64,000 bases of DNA from Sabellastarte sp. h YS-2021 (Eukaryota > Annelida > Polychaeta > Sabellida > Sabellidae). The number at the start of each line of letters is the position of its first letter. Within the stretch, counting starts at the first letter, position 1. The translations under genes were made by a program, and so were the position numbers. Below are positions 34,993 through 46,845 of the stretch, piece after piece. Under the pieces are notes generated by a model. The model was not told where the DNA came from. It saw nothing but the letters and a program-made list of their open reading frames with translations, and ran no database searches. The DNA lies in NCBI GenBank assembly GCA_964017235.1, contig OZ024929.1, forward strand, positions 106,687,793-106,751,792, given 5' to 3'.

Positions 34993-35861
34993 ATGCTTAC
35001 ACAGAAATTTTTAGGCCATGGTATTCTGTGTTTTAGCAATATTTTTGCAGTTTTATGGGTTTTTTATTTCGAAGTGGCTGGGCTACTGTTGTGGACAGAT
35101 TTAGAACATCATGGTTTCCGGTAGTACGTAATTATTGTAACCTAGACTTGACTGGAGGGCTGAGTTGACCAGTTTCCGACCCATCCGTAACAAATGCAGC
35201 ATACCAGTTATTTCCAAACGTTAGATTGTCAGCTTAGATATTAAACATGCGTGATGGAGCTACGGAGTAACGTTATGAGGTGGAGCTGTGGTTTGGTGCC
35301 GCTCTGCTTGGGTTTTGTTCACAATATCAGACAAAAAGATCTCCCCGGACACTCCTCAGAATGAGAAAGTTATTAAAACATGCGACACTTGAAGCTAGCG
35401 ATAGGCGTGAGTCTTTTTCAGTTGCATCACACTAGCAGAACTTAAGCTTAAATTTAACACACTATAAAGGCATGAAATCCCTTAATATTAACCTCAAAAT
35501 AATGTGACTAAATACCAGCAAAATACCAACCCGCACTACTTCCGCTTTCTTGTTATTTTTCTACAGCCTTCCGGTGTTGTAATATCAAAAGTAATAATAT
35601 AGGTTAAAAACAACATTTACGTTTCTTTTTTGAAGTTGGGGGGGGGGGGGGGGGGGGAGGGGGGTGGTGAAACATGTTACATTATCTCCTCAGGTGATAC
35701 TAAAAATAAATAATTAGTTACATGCACCTATTTGTCCATGAAATATGTGTTTTTAACCACAAAGCCATGTGATTTGTGGTAAAATGCAGAAAAGTGGTAA
35801 TTTAACTGCTTTTTAGACTATAAATTGAACAATATACATCCAGGTTAATTCAGTCTACCTG
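34993..35861. other. Intergenic sequence with a 27-bp G-rich tract
   Basis: No gene is recognised. At 35638-35664 a run of twenty G, one A and six G could form G-quadruplexes and is a likely place for length errors in assembly. Confidence 0.5.
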
Positions 35862-37771
35862 GGGCCCAGTTTCAAAAAGCTTACTATCTACTTGGTATGC
35901 TTCTAAATGCTAGTAGTGTACCAAATCTATATTATCTGTTTCACCAAGATACTATACTACTAAATATTTAGTAGAGCCTCCTTAGTAGGTGTCTAAATAT
36001 TTGGTAGGCTTCTAAATTTTTAATATACTGCTACATATTTAGCAGTCTTCTAGATTTAGTACTCTAATAAATGTGGGGTTTCACAAAGGCATTTTATACT
36101 GTTTTGGGTACTAAATCCTCAACTAAATTTAGAAGACCTTATGGCTATTCTAAACTTAGTATAGGTGTCTATGGTAAATGTTATGTGCTTTGTGTCTTCC
36201 ATTTCACTGGATTCAAGGCCACTTTTGTGTACATTTTTGAAAATTTTGTGTGATTTTGTTTACGAAAACTTGTTTTAAAAATTGTATATTCTTTGAATGT
36301 GATGACACTTCAGTTGTTACTGGTTCCAAAAAAAAAAAAAAAAAGAAAAAAAAACCTATAATAAACCAATAACCTGTCCATTTCCGTCACTCTTAAATTA
36401 ATACTTCTTAAAGTCATACAATGTCAGAGACTCAGAATTAGATATTCAATTCAGGTTTACACTTCAAAAGGAAAACAAAATTACATTATTGCAATAATTA
36501 TAAGCACTGAAATATGGTTTCCAAATTTCATGTATCATATTTATTTTTACAAGAACAACATAAATATCCAATAAAAAAAAGAAGGTATCAGCACTCAGGA
36601 TTTTGGAGCCAGATTATAAGTTAATTTGCTGTTATTAGAAACAAATATACACATTGTTTGACAACTATATAAAGCCTAGCTGCATTATCTTTTGTATATA
36701 TAAACAAATTGCTTATATCCACATTGTTTGTACACAACTTTTTCACAGAACATAAACACTACCCATTGAAAAAATATCCATATTCTTGTAACAACTATTT
36801 TACAGACAAATATATAGCTACAAATATATTCTGCACTAAACATAAACATTGACATGCTGTGCTTCATGGAGTTCAGTTAATATGATTGGTTTATGCCAGG
36901 GAATGTAAACAAAAGGGAGCTGTTGGTTTGACCCTATACATGTGCCACTTTGATGAAAATGCTATTGATGTATAGTGTAATCTTGTAGATATATATTTCT
37001 CAGAATATGTATTGATGTACACTTTTAAACTTGTCCACTTACTGTTGACTCTTGGGTCAGAAAAGGATAAGCTTTGTAGTTGAGAACCTTTCAACCACTT
37101 AAAACATACAAAAACTACTTTAGAGAGCTGTGTAAGTATTTTTAACTTAATTCTTATTTGAAATTTTGAAGTGGGGAAAATATACATGGCGGCCATTTTT
37201 AAAACCAGTCCACAAGATAGCATAAATCACTCAGTCCAGCCTTTACTGTAAATTTAAACCTCTTGTAAAAATATCATGCTGATAAAAAACAAACACTGGA
37301 TATGTATGGTCACAGAAAAAAGTGTCTATTTGCACGCAATTGATATAAAAACATCAAATATGTCATATTTTCTTAACTAAAGTAAGATCTTGATAATTCT
37401 TAGATTTGAACATCATTCTCAGAAAAAATTCTAAGAATAAGGAAAAATCCTAAGTATAAGAATATAGGGAATACCAAAAATTCTTATTCTTTGAATTTTC
37501 TAAGAAAAATTCTGAGAAAATTCTTATTCTAAGTATAAGAATGTAACTGAATACAGCCCCAGCACTGTTGTCATCTGCCATTTTGTTTAACATGTGACCT
37601 TGTGACCATGGTAGTTAGTAAGCTCTCTCCATCTCAAAAATTTAGTAGGTCCTTAGTATGAGTTTAGTGGAGCACTTTGGTAGCTCCTGCTAAGGGCCTA
37701 CTAAGGGTCTGCTCAAGTGTCCATTTAGTAGTATACTATCTAATACTATTAACCTTCATGAAACTGGGCCC
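35862..37771. mobile_element. GGGCCC-ended TIR element, ~1.9 kb, non-autonomous
   Basis: The left end GGGCCCAGTTTCA (35862-35874) is inverted at 37759-37771. Both ends continue into stretches rich in TTTAGTAG and CTAAATATTTAG words, pointing inwards from each side. The interior is AT-rich and has no transposase. A hairpin-rich stretch at about 37425-37545 (CTAAGTATAAGAAT words in both orientations) looks like the end of a further nested element. ATGGCGGCCATTTTT occurs at 37187. Confidence 0.7.
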
Positions 37772-38540
37772 TGAAGTTTTGCTTGTTTTACATCATGTCA
37801 GTACCAAACTCAAACTGTCCCTCACCCAAATTCTTGTAGAATGGAGATAAACATTCCTTTTAAATATTTACTATTTTCAGTTTATTCTTCTCGTCATTTG
37901 AGTTAATTTAACACATGTATACCCATTCTGACAATTTTGGACAAAAGTGGGCAGAAAAACCTGCAGTTGAAACACAATGTCACTTACAAATATTCATGAG
38001 TTGGATTGGCAAGTCCTTCCATAAATTTGAAGTACTACATATCATATGCCACTTTCAACAAGTCACTATTCATCACTCCTTTCATTTGATTGGTTAATTT
38101 TTCTCAATAAAAAGTATATACAGGCTCAAAACAGGCCCGCGTCATGAAAGGTTTTTAGCACAGTCTCAGGCTCAAAGTTTAAACTTTTGTTTCCATGCAA
38201 TGATTTAATATTTTAGTTGAGCCAAAGGGCACAGACTTTTATGGATTTCACCAAAGGTCTTTGTCTCAGCTTTGGCTGGGTCACTGGCTCCTATGTTGAG
38301 AAAGGTCAGTAGTATGCATAAGTTTTGTCAACAAAGGCTCAGGTATGGCTGCCACAAATCTCTCTCTGCTGCAGGCTTCTGTCCTCCCCAAATATATTAG
38401 CACAAATTTTCAGGTGCCAGTTTCACAGAGGGTCTTAGACTGAAATATGATCCTTTTTGTCTTAGCTATGTCTTGGACTAGAATGGATTTAACAAAAGTT
38501 GACTTAGCTACATCAAAGGTATTCAACACATACCTCATGC
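37772..38540. other. Intergenic sequence, nothing recognised
   Basis: No coding exon, RNA gene or clear repeat structure is seen in this stretch. Confidence 0.35.
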
Positions 38541-38665
38541 CGGAAAGCTGGCAGTTGCTTGCCATTGATTGGTAGAATAAAATACTCAACCACGTCCAAC
38601 TTTATGTCCTGGTATCCTCTACCCTTCCAACTACCCATCAAATATTACTGATAAGGTACTAGACG
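38541..38665 (+). mobile_element. Decayed SINE tail
   Basis: GCTTGCCATTGATTGGTAGA and CCCTTCCAACTACCCATCA match the body of the SINEs at 41160 and 42383 (CTTGCCATTGTTCGGCAG and CCCTTCCAACTACCCGTCG). The tRNA-like head is not recognisable. It is an old copy. Confidence 0.7.
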
Positions 38666-39179
38666 TGACATTACTCACTAAATAAGTATAGATAAATATA
38701 AAAATTTATTAAATTATTTATCATAGTATAAGAGTCTATCTATCGGGTCCCCATTTGTTAAAAACTAACTATTGATTGGGTCCCCTGTCATATTTTACAA
38801 GTGAGTACATGTAATTGATGTTTATTTAGTATGATATAAATTAAAATAAGTGGGACAACATTAAAATAAGTGCAGAAAAATTTAAAAATTTGGCAATTCA
38901 CCCCTGTTAGTAATCCAGAGGCAGATCATGGAGTGTTGAGGGCACACACCTCCGTTTCTGCGTATGAAACCTTTGTTTCAGGGCTTTTTATCCCTGTCCA
39001 TGCCCCCCTGTCCAATCCTTCACCCCAAGCTATATCTGTCTCTATTAGGGTAATTGTATTTATACTCAGTGCAATATCTCCATATACTACAGGACTCAAA
39101 GCGCTATTTAACCCATCTGACTGCACAGGTACAGCACCAACTCACAAGTAACTGACATTCCCCTAACTGGAAGATAGAG
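38666..39179. other. Intergenic sequence, nothing recognised
   Basis: A frame of 93 codons at 38870-39151 overlaps a 66-codon frame on the other strand. Neither has a recognisable domain and no function is assigned. Confidence 0.35.
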
Positions 39180-39370
39180 GCTCAAGGATGACCATTTATC
39201 AATGTCCTTGAGGTTCTTTAGCCTGCCACTGGGGATAGACCAATGACAGAGGACCACCATTTTAAGTGGTCATCCGAGCCACTATGTATCTGCCTGAACC
39301 TGGGTTTGAACCCACGTCCTCTGAGTTCCTAGACAAGTGTGTTACCTGCTAAGCCACAGTGGCTTGTTTA
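39180..39370 (-). mobile_element. tRNA-derived SINE-like element, minus strand
   Basis: The minus strand of about 39290-39365 carries TGGCTTAGCAGG (A-box-like) and GGGTTCAAACCC (B-box-like) at tRNA spacing. A non-tRNA body follows to the left. The tRNA fold is imperfect and has no clean acceptor stem, so this is a SINE head and not a functional tRNA gene. Confidence 0.6.
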
Positions 39371-39375
39371 AAGTG

Positions 39376-41145
39376 ACAGTTATTATACCTGTGTCATTGT
39401 GAAGTTGTCCCAATATTAAACAGGATTAGGCTCTTTTGTGTGTGTGTACTAGGTTAGGTCGCATCCTCCTTATACAAACTGGGGATTACACATTTTGTGG
39501 ATAACATTGTTTGTAAACCTATTTTGTTTAACAGTATATGTTTACACATGAAATATCCAAATTACAAACACTGGAATCACTCGAATTAATAATTTATTAC
39601 TGCACTTCTAAGTTTTAATTAGAATTTGCTACAGTAGCTATAACAAGATTTAATTGAAAAAAACATTAAATTTTGAAAAGTTTCATCAAATTCAATCAAT
39701 TGATTTATGTGTTTGTAAAGGAAAAGGATGATAAAATGTGTTCTTTTGAAAATGAAAAAGTGGCATAAAAATCTTGATTAAAAGTATGTTCCTTTCCATT
39801 TTTTTTAAGTTTACAAATTGTTTATTTTGAGAAGCCCATTCGAAGTTTATTTTATGGTGTCTTGTTATTTTGTTCAAAAACTGCTGTATGTGTCTGACAA
39901 TTAACTGTGGAAAAAACCCTAGTAGAAAAAAAATTGCAGAAAATGCCACAATAGAAACCTAGGGAATCAACAAGTGATTAGAAAAATTCCTAGGGTTGTT
40001 GGAAAAATGTTACGTGGTGCACACTACTTGGCTGTGCTTGCATAAATGTGTTATATACCATTTAGTTAGAAGACTTTTATACTGAGGTATTTTGTACTGC
40101 AAGTTTTTACAGAGGCTTTTTTTCTGCTAGATGCTTTTTCAGTTTACTTGACCATCACTACAATATATTTTTGGCCCCCCCAAAAATTGGCCATCCTTTT
40201 GTCCTCTCTTGCAGTTTTGACCAGTATTTTGTTCACAAACATTTTGTCCGCACACTGCATGATATGTCCCTCTACAAAATTTCCAAGTATGAAATATCCA
40301 TACCCTCCCCACCTTTCGGAAAATCCTGTATCTGCCTCTGCAATCAGCAATCATGTCAGAATATGTTCAAATATCTGACTTAATGTATTCCTCTTGGTAA
40401 TCACATCAGAGTATTAGCATAGTATTAGTATTTAGTATTACAACTAATTAACCAATTGAGATAATCAACCAATCAAATTGAAAGGCTAGTTGCCAAGTTA
40501 CGCAAGCAATACCGACAATTTCATAAATTAGTACCGACTAATTGACAAGATAAGGAATCAAAGAAGTTTATGGAGTTGAAGCATACTTACATACAGATCT
40601 GTACATAGAACAAGCGAAGTGATTAGGCGTCAGGTGCCAGACATATATTGGTGGTAATGCACATCGGGTCCCCAATGTATATTTCTAGAATAAAACAGGA
40701 CCCATTTGTTAGAAATGTTTTCTACTCCAAGAGTTTGGAGGGGTAGACTTATATTTTTGAGTCCGAAAGGATAAATGGTTGTTTTTACTGTAAAAAAGTA
40801 TGAAAAATTAAAATATGCAAGTTTTACAAATGTAAAAGTCATTACAAAAGTCATTTTTGCTAAAAACACATCTGCAGATCACAAAAAAGATATTACTTGT
40901 CAAAAATCACTGTGTTAAAGGTTGTTACACTGTATTACCATGATCCCTGTAAGATGAAATGTGAATTTCTTTTCCTAATAATGTATGTTCTTTACCACAT
41001 ATATGTTCTTTAGCAACATGCCCCATGTTAAAAATTATTCAGATTATTCTTGTACACTATTACGGTACCTTAAAAATAAAGTGATTACCTTACACCACAG
41101 TATTTTAATATATTCTTACAAAATATTATAAATGAATTATAATCT
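39376..41145. other. Intergenic sequence with a minor dispersed-repeat fragment
   Basis: There is no convincing gene. At about 40290-40350 the minus strand reads AGATACAGGATTTTCCGAAA, which I recall as a common dispersed-repeat motif in invertebrate genomes. That is memory only and not tested. The remainder is AT-rich. Confidence 0.35.
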
Positions 41146-41159
41146 TCTATTGCACAAGA

Positions 41160-41399
41160 GGGGGGCCACGGTGGCAGAGTGGTAACACTCTCACCTCCCA
41201 CCTCTGAGGCTGGGGTTCGGTTCACAGCTCTACCTCTAGTGGGAAAGCTAATAGTTGCTTGCCATTTGTCAGCAGTTTACAGCACAGAACCTTCACCAAC
41301 TGTATGTACTGGTTTTCTCTGCCCTTCCAACTACCCGTCGTGATATGACCTGTACAGTGTTGAAAGCGATGTAAAACCCCAAATAAATAAATAAATAAA
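41160..41399 (+). mobile_element. tRNA-derived SINE, copy 1
   Basis: The head GGTGGCAGAGTGGTAACAC (A box) and GGGGTTCGGTTCACAG (B box) is followed by a body with GCCCTTCCAACTACCCGTCG, and an (AAAT)n tail. A target duplication flanks it, TCTATTGCACAAGA (41146-41159) and TCTATTGAACAAGA (41400-41413), with one mismatch. It is non-autonomous and depends on a LINE in trans. Confidence 0.9.
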
Positions 41400-41413
41400 T
41401 CTATTGAACAAGA

Positions 41414-42189
41414 ATATGTGACAAAATTCTGAATAAATTCCACTTCTGTTCCTTTGTCAGTGAGGTGGTTTATTCAAATGGGAACATTTACAGATTTTAA
41501 AACCATAACATTTTATTTGTGAAAACAATCTACATCCAATAAATTTATAATTTTGATCTAAGCAAAATGAGAAACTAGAGTAATTATTCAGTCTTCAAAC
41601 AGCACACATTAAAGAAATTAAGACCGCTAATTTTTAGTATAAAACTTTACCTATTTTGTTTAAAATAATACATGATTTGGCGTAAAACTTATTTTAATGT
41701 CATATAATCATTGTTCTGTACAATTTAAAGATGCACAATAATATTTCTGATGCAAATAATGAATCAGTCACATTTATTGTAATCTGTATCAAACTCATCA
41801 CTTCAATAGCTGGTTGCTTGGTCTAATGGTTCTGTTCATCTGCATGTGGTAAGCAGTTGCATGTGTACTTCATTAATGATCACGATACTCTGTGGCAACT
41901 GAGACCAATCAAACCAGTTGATGATATATTTTCCATTTTCCAAAGTCGATCCATGCTGTTCATCTTTGAATATCACATGGTTTGGCATGCTTGTATTTTT
42001 CCCACATTGATACAACATAGTTTACCCGAAGTAACTTTTTTATTGTGTTAATACATCTTATCTAACAGACTAGTGCCATTGGCCTGGTGTAAGCTGACTC
42101 AACCAAACATCAGAAAAAGACATTGAGTTTCCTCTGGCCAGAATGGCATAATGCCCTCATACTCGCCAGAGGGCTAATGTATGTCTTTT
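41414..42189. other. Intergenic sequence, nothing recognised
   Basis: This is AT-rich sequence with chance frames on both strands at 41836-42051. Some of it may be the unrecognised 5' part of the DIRS-type element that follows. Confidence 0.35.
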
Positions 42190-43934
42190 ACTCACCCTGA
42201 ACATAGTAAACGATCGACTGGCCACTCCTACCTACAAGATCCAAGAGAAAAAATCTAAATCAGATGCCTTAGTGAAGCCCTCCCAAGTCACTGTTTTAGG
42301 TTTGGTAGACCTTAACCAGTCTGTGGCATCATCTGTCATTTTACCCAGTAAAGCTTGGGTAAGAGAGTCCTCACTGCTTCAAAGGGGCCACGATGGAGAG
42401 TGGTAACACTCTCGCCTCCCACCTCTGAGGCCTGGGTTCGGTTCCCGGCACAGCCTCAAGTGGGAAAGCAGGTAGTTGCTTGCCATTGTTCGGCAGTTTA
42501 CAGTACAGAACCCTAACAAACTGTATGTACTGGTTTCCTCTGCCCTTCCAACTACCCGTCGTGATATGACCTGTACAGTGTTGAAGGCGACATAAAACCC
42601 CAAATAAATAAATCCTCATTGCTTCAAGAGTTTTCAGACCTTAAAGAAGAGTGGTCAACAAGATTTGCATGGTTGGAAGCACTCTTAACTATATATAGGA
42701 TCAAACCCATTACCTTCTTCATCTACACAGCCTCCTAAGGAACTGGTGTTCACCCGGGTTCAGGTCAAGGTCACTCATCCCCAGCAGGGGCGGTGTCTGT
42801 TTCTTCATTCTTTCTTCACGCTATTTCCTCCTCTCAGCCAGTTTGGGTCTGGGTCTGGAACAGGAGGCAGACTTTTAAGATAGTACACCATTGGATACAC
42901 AACAAGATTGATCCTTGGGTTTCTGGTTAATGGGAATGTGCCTCCCCATTGGAGAATCTTTATCTGGAAAGGCCTAAAGATGTGGAACCCACTTTAGCGT
43001 GAACAGACCGCACCCTGGTCTCTTATCATGAATTCCAGGAAGATCGGGCTTTCAGTTCTGAAGCGGATCTGCAAGAATAAGACAGGCTTTTATCTAAAGA
43101 TTGTTAGAGGTGACCATACATACTAGAACTGGTCTTTTATTCTTGATTATGAGTACAAACCCCAGTCTAGAAATGACAATCCCTGGAAGTCAACAATCTA
43201 GAAAAATCTCTGTTGCCTTATCCCTGGAGGACTGGTTTTGCAGAAAGTTGTAGCAAATGAGCTTATATGTTGTAGACAGTCATGTTTCTTATTCTGGCAA
43301 CAGGGGCTAGCTCAGGACTATTGGCACTAGACCAGGCCAAGTTGTGAAGTACTGGTCAAATGATGCACTTCACCTCAATAGCTCCTTCAGTCACATCTCA
43401 AAGCCTTCAGGTCTTACTACTTCTTCTCTTTCATGCCCAGTGGCACGGAACTGTCTGTATAAATGGGACAAGGTACTAGGAGAGACCACTTATGTCTGCA
43501 ACAAAGTTGCAGGAATTAATTGCTACATCACAAAGTTACAGACTGACATTCAAAAAATTTTCAGATCTGTGAATGCTGAACTGTCTAATGGGAAATCCCC
43601 ACATAAGTAAACAAAGCCTGATCAGAAATCTCTGACTAAACAGCCTTCAGCCAGAACATAAGTTTCTGCATGGGAAAGGCAGTGCAACATGTGGTGGACA
43701 CTCTTTTTGTGCAGATGGGCAACATTACCTCATTGACAAGACACTTAATTGGAGCATTTTTAGATGATTGTTGAGCCAGACATACGCTGTGCTTTGCAAA
43801 ACAGCCATTTGAATTCCTCAGACCTATTCCCAGATCATGGATGCCAGACAGAGGATGAGATTGCCAGAACAGAGGCAGAATGCTGTGCTTCTCAGCCCAG
43901 ATAGGTCTCTGACAGCTACGGCTCTCTGATGTAA
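42190..43934 (+). pseudogene. Broken gag-like gene of a DIRS-type (tyrosine-recombinase) retrotransposon
   Basis: Pieces of one protein are spread over the frames, in the order known for DIRS-family gag proteins. They are a coiled segment LKEEWSTRFAWLEALLT (about 42640-42690), a P-rich segment, RKISVALSLEDWFCRKL (about 43201-43251) and LHLNSSFSHIS (about 43370-43402). The last two are WDKVLGETTYVCNKVAG (about 43467-43517) and NSHLNSSDLFPDH (about 43801-43839). Between them are stop codons and frame changes, so it is a relic. A SINE interrupts it at 42383-42612, with the reading continuing in frame around it (SSLLQ / EFSDLKEEW). The family assignment rests on remembered resemblance and not on a search. 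No reverse transcriptase was found beside it. Confidence 0.65.
42383..42612 (+). mobile_element. tRNA-derived SINE, copy 2 (inside the gag relic)
   Basis: This is the same family as 41160-41399: GGAGAGTGGTAACACTC, GGGTTCGGTTCCCGG, ACTACCCGTCGTGATATG and an AAATA tail. The target duplication TCCTCACTGCTTCAA (42368-42382) is repeated as TCCTCATTGCTTCAA (42613-42627), with one mismatch. The insertion postdates the DIRS-type element. Confidence 0.93.
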
Positions 43935-44084
43935 TGTTTTGACGTATTGCTATATTATGATTTGTGTCAATAAATTTTATTTTCATCTTTGTGGAGACGT
44001 CCAGTTTATAATATATTGTTAGGAAACTATAGGGGAAATCTGTGTCCTCATATCTCCTCATGAATATTAATGATTTGGGTGCTA

Positions 44085-44360
44085 TTATTATCGCCCATTA
44101 ATTTTATTTTTCCTTTGAAATCGTAAATTCTCCGGGAAAAGACTGAGGCAAAGTTCTTCGATAGCTTTTTCATTTAACGAATCCGGATTAGTTTTAGTGA
44201 CATTTTTTTTTAAAATGTAATTAAATTTAGAACATTAATCTCCACACTTAACACAGGTAATTTAGTATCAGCTATGGATAACCATAATTAATTAAATGAC
44301 AAATTTTACAGGAAGAATTTACGATTTCAAAGGAAAAATAAAATTAATGGGCGATAATAA
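44085..44360. mobile_element. MITE-c, 276 bp with ~47-bp TIRs
   Basis: TTATTATCGCCCATTAATTT at the left is inverted at the right (44341-44360), and the match continues for about 47 bases through TCCTTTGAAATCGTAAATTC. The interior is AT-rich and non-coding. The target duplication is ambiguous (possibly GCT). Confidence 0.82.
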
Positions 44361-44594
44361 GCTTTAATCCAATTATGCATTTATGAAAATGGATTATGCT
44401 GGTCTGCTTTCATCCTCGTGCTGGTCCGTTTTTACTGAAACCAAACTTTCATATAAACTGCAGGGAAATCTGTGAGTAAAAAAAGAACAATTTGGAAGTA
44501 GCGTACTTTCTCAACCAGGAAGTAATTCGACATGTTGAAAAGTTATCAGAATAATATGATCCTGTACCAAAATGTATTAGTACTCTTTATATTC

Positions 44595-45851
44595 TAGTGG
44601 TGGTGGACCAGTTCACGCTCGGGTACCAATTCACGCCCACCCCTAAATTTATCCAAAACAATTTAGGGGTGGGCAGTTAAACACAGTTAAACAATAAATT
44701 ACAAATGTATATGATCAATTTGATGATTATCTATCGTTGTGTCGTCTGTTATCGACGGTCGTCTATTATCGACGGCCGCGCATTACTACATTGTAGTTCT
44801 CTGCACATGCTTTTCATTTCGGTAAAAAATAAAATACATAACTAATAACCTTTATTTCAAATAAATTATATGCCTTTAAATGGAAATACTGTTTTGAATT
44901 TAACAAAATAATATTTCTTAATGCATGATACAGTAAAATCGCGATTTTGATAAATGAAATATTTTATCAATTTCTAAAGTAAAATAAAATATGGTTGTCA
45001 TTGGCAACGCTCATGAATTTCCGTGAAAAGTGCAATTTTTATCCTCATAAAATGAAGTTACAAGATATTTTGTTAAAGACAAATAGATTTTATAATATTT
45101 ATTTTACAAAATACTACACGTACATTTTTCTTAAATTGACCTTCATGTTATCCATTTTCAATGAAAGCATGCATTTGTTCAGCAAGCAATATAAGAAAAA
45201 TATGCCATAAAATATTTTTATTTTTGGAGGTTATAATATAAATTAACCATAACCATGCTCCTTAACATAAAATCACGTGCTTTCTGTGAACACAAAATGG
45301 AAGAAACAGCCTTCAAAAACAACTTTAAAATTTAACGACATAATTGCCTACAGAAATAATTTTATATGCACACCTTCAAAAAGAATGTTATTTATGCATT
45401 ATTATGATATAATGGAAACAGTTTTTCACTTTATTTGTTAAATTATCAATTTACAGAGGATAATATGAAAAATAAAAAGTTTAGAATATGTTTTGAATAC
45501 CATATATATTGATTTTATTTTACCGTCGATAACAGACAACCGTTTGTAAAATAAGAATATTGTACATACAGAAATTGAACCAAATAAAAAAATACAACAA
45601 CTTAAAATATTTACCCATTATATTTGTTTTTGTCAATTAAAAAGTATTTTTTTTTCTAATTTTAACTTTAAAAATCACCGGGGAATGATGAAAAAAACGA
45701 AAATGGATTAAAATGCGCAAGACCGTCGAAAACCGGCAACGCAAGGATACAATGTGGTAAACATATTCTCTATGAAAAAACTATAAGTCTTTAAGAAAAT
45801 TGAGGGTGGGCGTGAATTGGTACCCGGGCGTGAACTGGTCCACCACTGCTA
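44595..45851. mobile_element. TIR element D1, ~1.26 kb, TA target
   Basis: Terminal inverted repeats of about 45 bp begin TAGTGGTGGTGGACCAGTTC on the left and TAGCAGTGGTGGACCAGTTC on the opposite strand at the right, and continue to ACGCCCACCC. TA at each edge suggests a Tc1/mariner-type target. An inner pair of inverted words (GTCTGTTATCGACGG at 44744-44758, inverted at 45523-45537) may mark a nested element of about 0.8 kb. The interior is very AT-rich, and its longest frame (71 codons) is not a transposase. Confidence 0.85.
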
Positions 45852-45861
45852 TATTTTTATG

Positions 45862-46082
45862 TAGTGGTGGTGGACCAATTCACGCCCGTGTACCTATTCA
45901 CGCCCACCCTCTATTTTCTCAAAGATTTGTACTTTTACATGGAAAAAATGTTTACCACATCATAGATAATTATTAAATTGATCATATACATTGATAATTT
46001 ACTATGTAGCTGTAATAGTTTTGGATAAATTTAGGGGTGGGCGTGAATAGGTACACGGGCGTGAACTGGTCCACCACCACTA
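45862..46082. mobile_element. MITE D2, 221 bp, internal-deletion derivative of D1
   Basis: The ends TAGTGGTGGTGGACCAATTC and (inverted) TAGTGGTGGTGGACCAGTTC are those of D1. The left subterminal sequence of D2 matches the inverted right end of D1 (TTTTCTCAAAGATTTG against TTTTCTTAAAGACTTA). Its right subterminal sequence, inverted, matches the left end of D1 (CCTAAATTTATCCAAAAC and GTATATGATCAATTT). So D2 equals D1 with the centre deleted, in opposite orientation, 10 bp away. Confidence 0.88.
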
Positions 46083-46845
46083 TAATAAACATACATTTTG
46101 AATACCACAAGTTTTCCAGAAAATAAAAACAATACAAGGAATGAAACTTACCTCAGAAGTGTTTTACTGTACAAATAAACTGACCGAATCTGAATACTGA
46201 TAAAACTGCAGTATCAGCTCACACTATGAATCACCCATACACACCTACAGTAGTTTGATTCGCTGCTTGTATTATGAATAACATGCAGTATGTGATCTGA
46301 CCTGAACTGTGATTGTCCCAATCCAGTAAAGATTGTAAATAACACTATGGATGTTGCACCTTAGACAGATATACCTACATGGACTAATGGTCACAATACA
46401 AAATCCAAGATCCAAAGGCGACTTAAAATATATGAGTGTAATTAAATATGTAAAAAAACAATAGAAAATTAATTATACCCAATATATTTAACATCCCGAA
46501 CTATAATCATAATATAAAATGAAAATAAATGAACTTACCTGAAAAATTAAAAACCAGATACAGGTCGGTACATACCAAACACATTTGGTGAATTGTGCAC
46601 ACAAATGTGCTTACACCTGCACATTGTGCAAACAACTGGTGCAATTGAATATTCCAAAAGGTACTTCAGGGATGGGACTTGTTCTAATCTCCAGCCTCTG
46701 ATGAGACAACTCACCTGATTGTCGAAATACAGTTGTGGAGATATGAACATAACAGTACAAGCCACTACAAGGCCAATAACACATTGCTAGGGAACTGTGT
46801 AGTAGTGACTAACATATATTTCTTATTATTCTGTGTATCTTTACA
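46083..46845 (-). promoter_or_regulatory. Possible divergent first exons and promoter region upstream of ACK
   Basis: The minus strand shows three good splice donors in 0.6 kb: GAG|GTAAGT (exon end 46152), CAG|GTAAGT (46539) and CAG|GTGAGT (46715). Such a cluster would fit alternative non-coding first exons of a divergent transcript, possibly the gene whose exon is at 29011-29137. No core promoter motif or start site can be assigned from sequence alone, and chance donors cannot be excluded. Confidence 0.25.

Noticed and set aside
38870-39151. 93-codon frame as a gene
   Set aside because: There is no domain, a competing frame on the other strand, and no splice or start context.
39290-39365. 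tRNA gene on the minus strand
   Set aside because: A-box and B-box words are present but the acceptor stem does not pair and the sequence continues into a SINE-like body.
41160-42480. Two plus-strand tRNA genes
   Set aside because: The A/B boxes are heads of SINEs with a shared body, AAATA tail and target duplications.
43636-44061. 141-codon minus-strand frame
   Set aside because: It lies opposite the recognisable gag blocks on the plus strand and has no domain of its own.
46547-46765. 72-codon minus-strand frame as a coding first exon
   Set aside because: It has no recognisable features, and a stop precedes the donor by a few bases, so coding across the splice is not possible. It was kept only as a possible non-coding exon.
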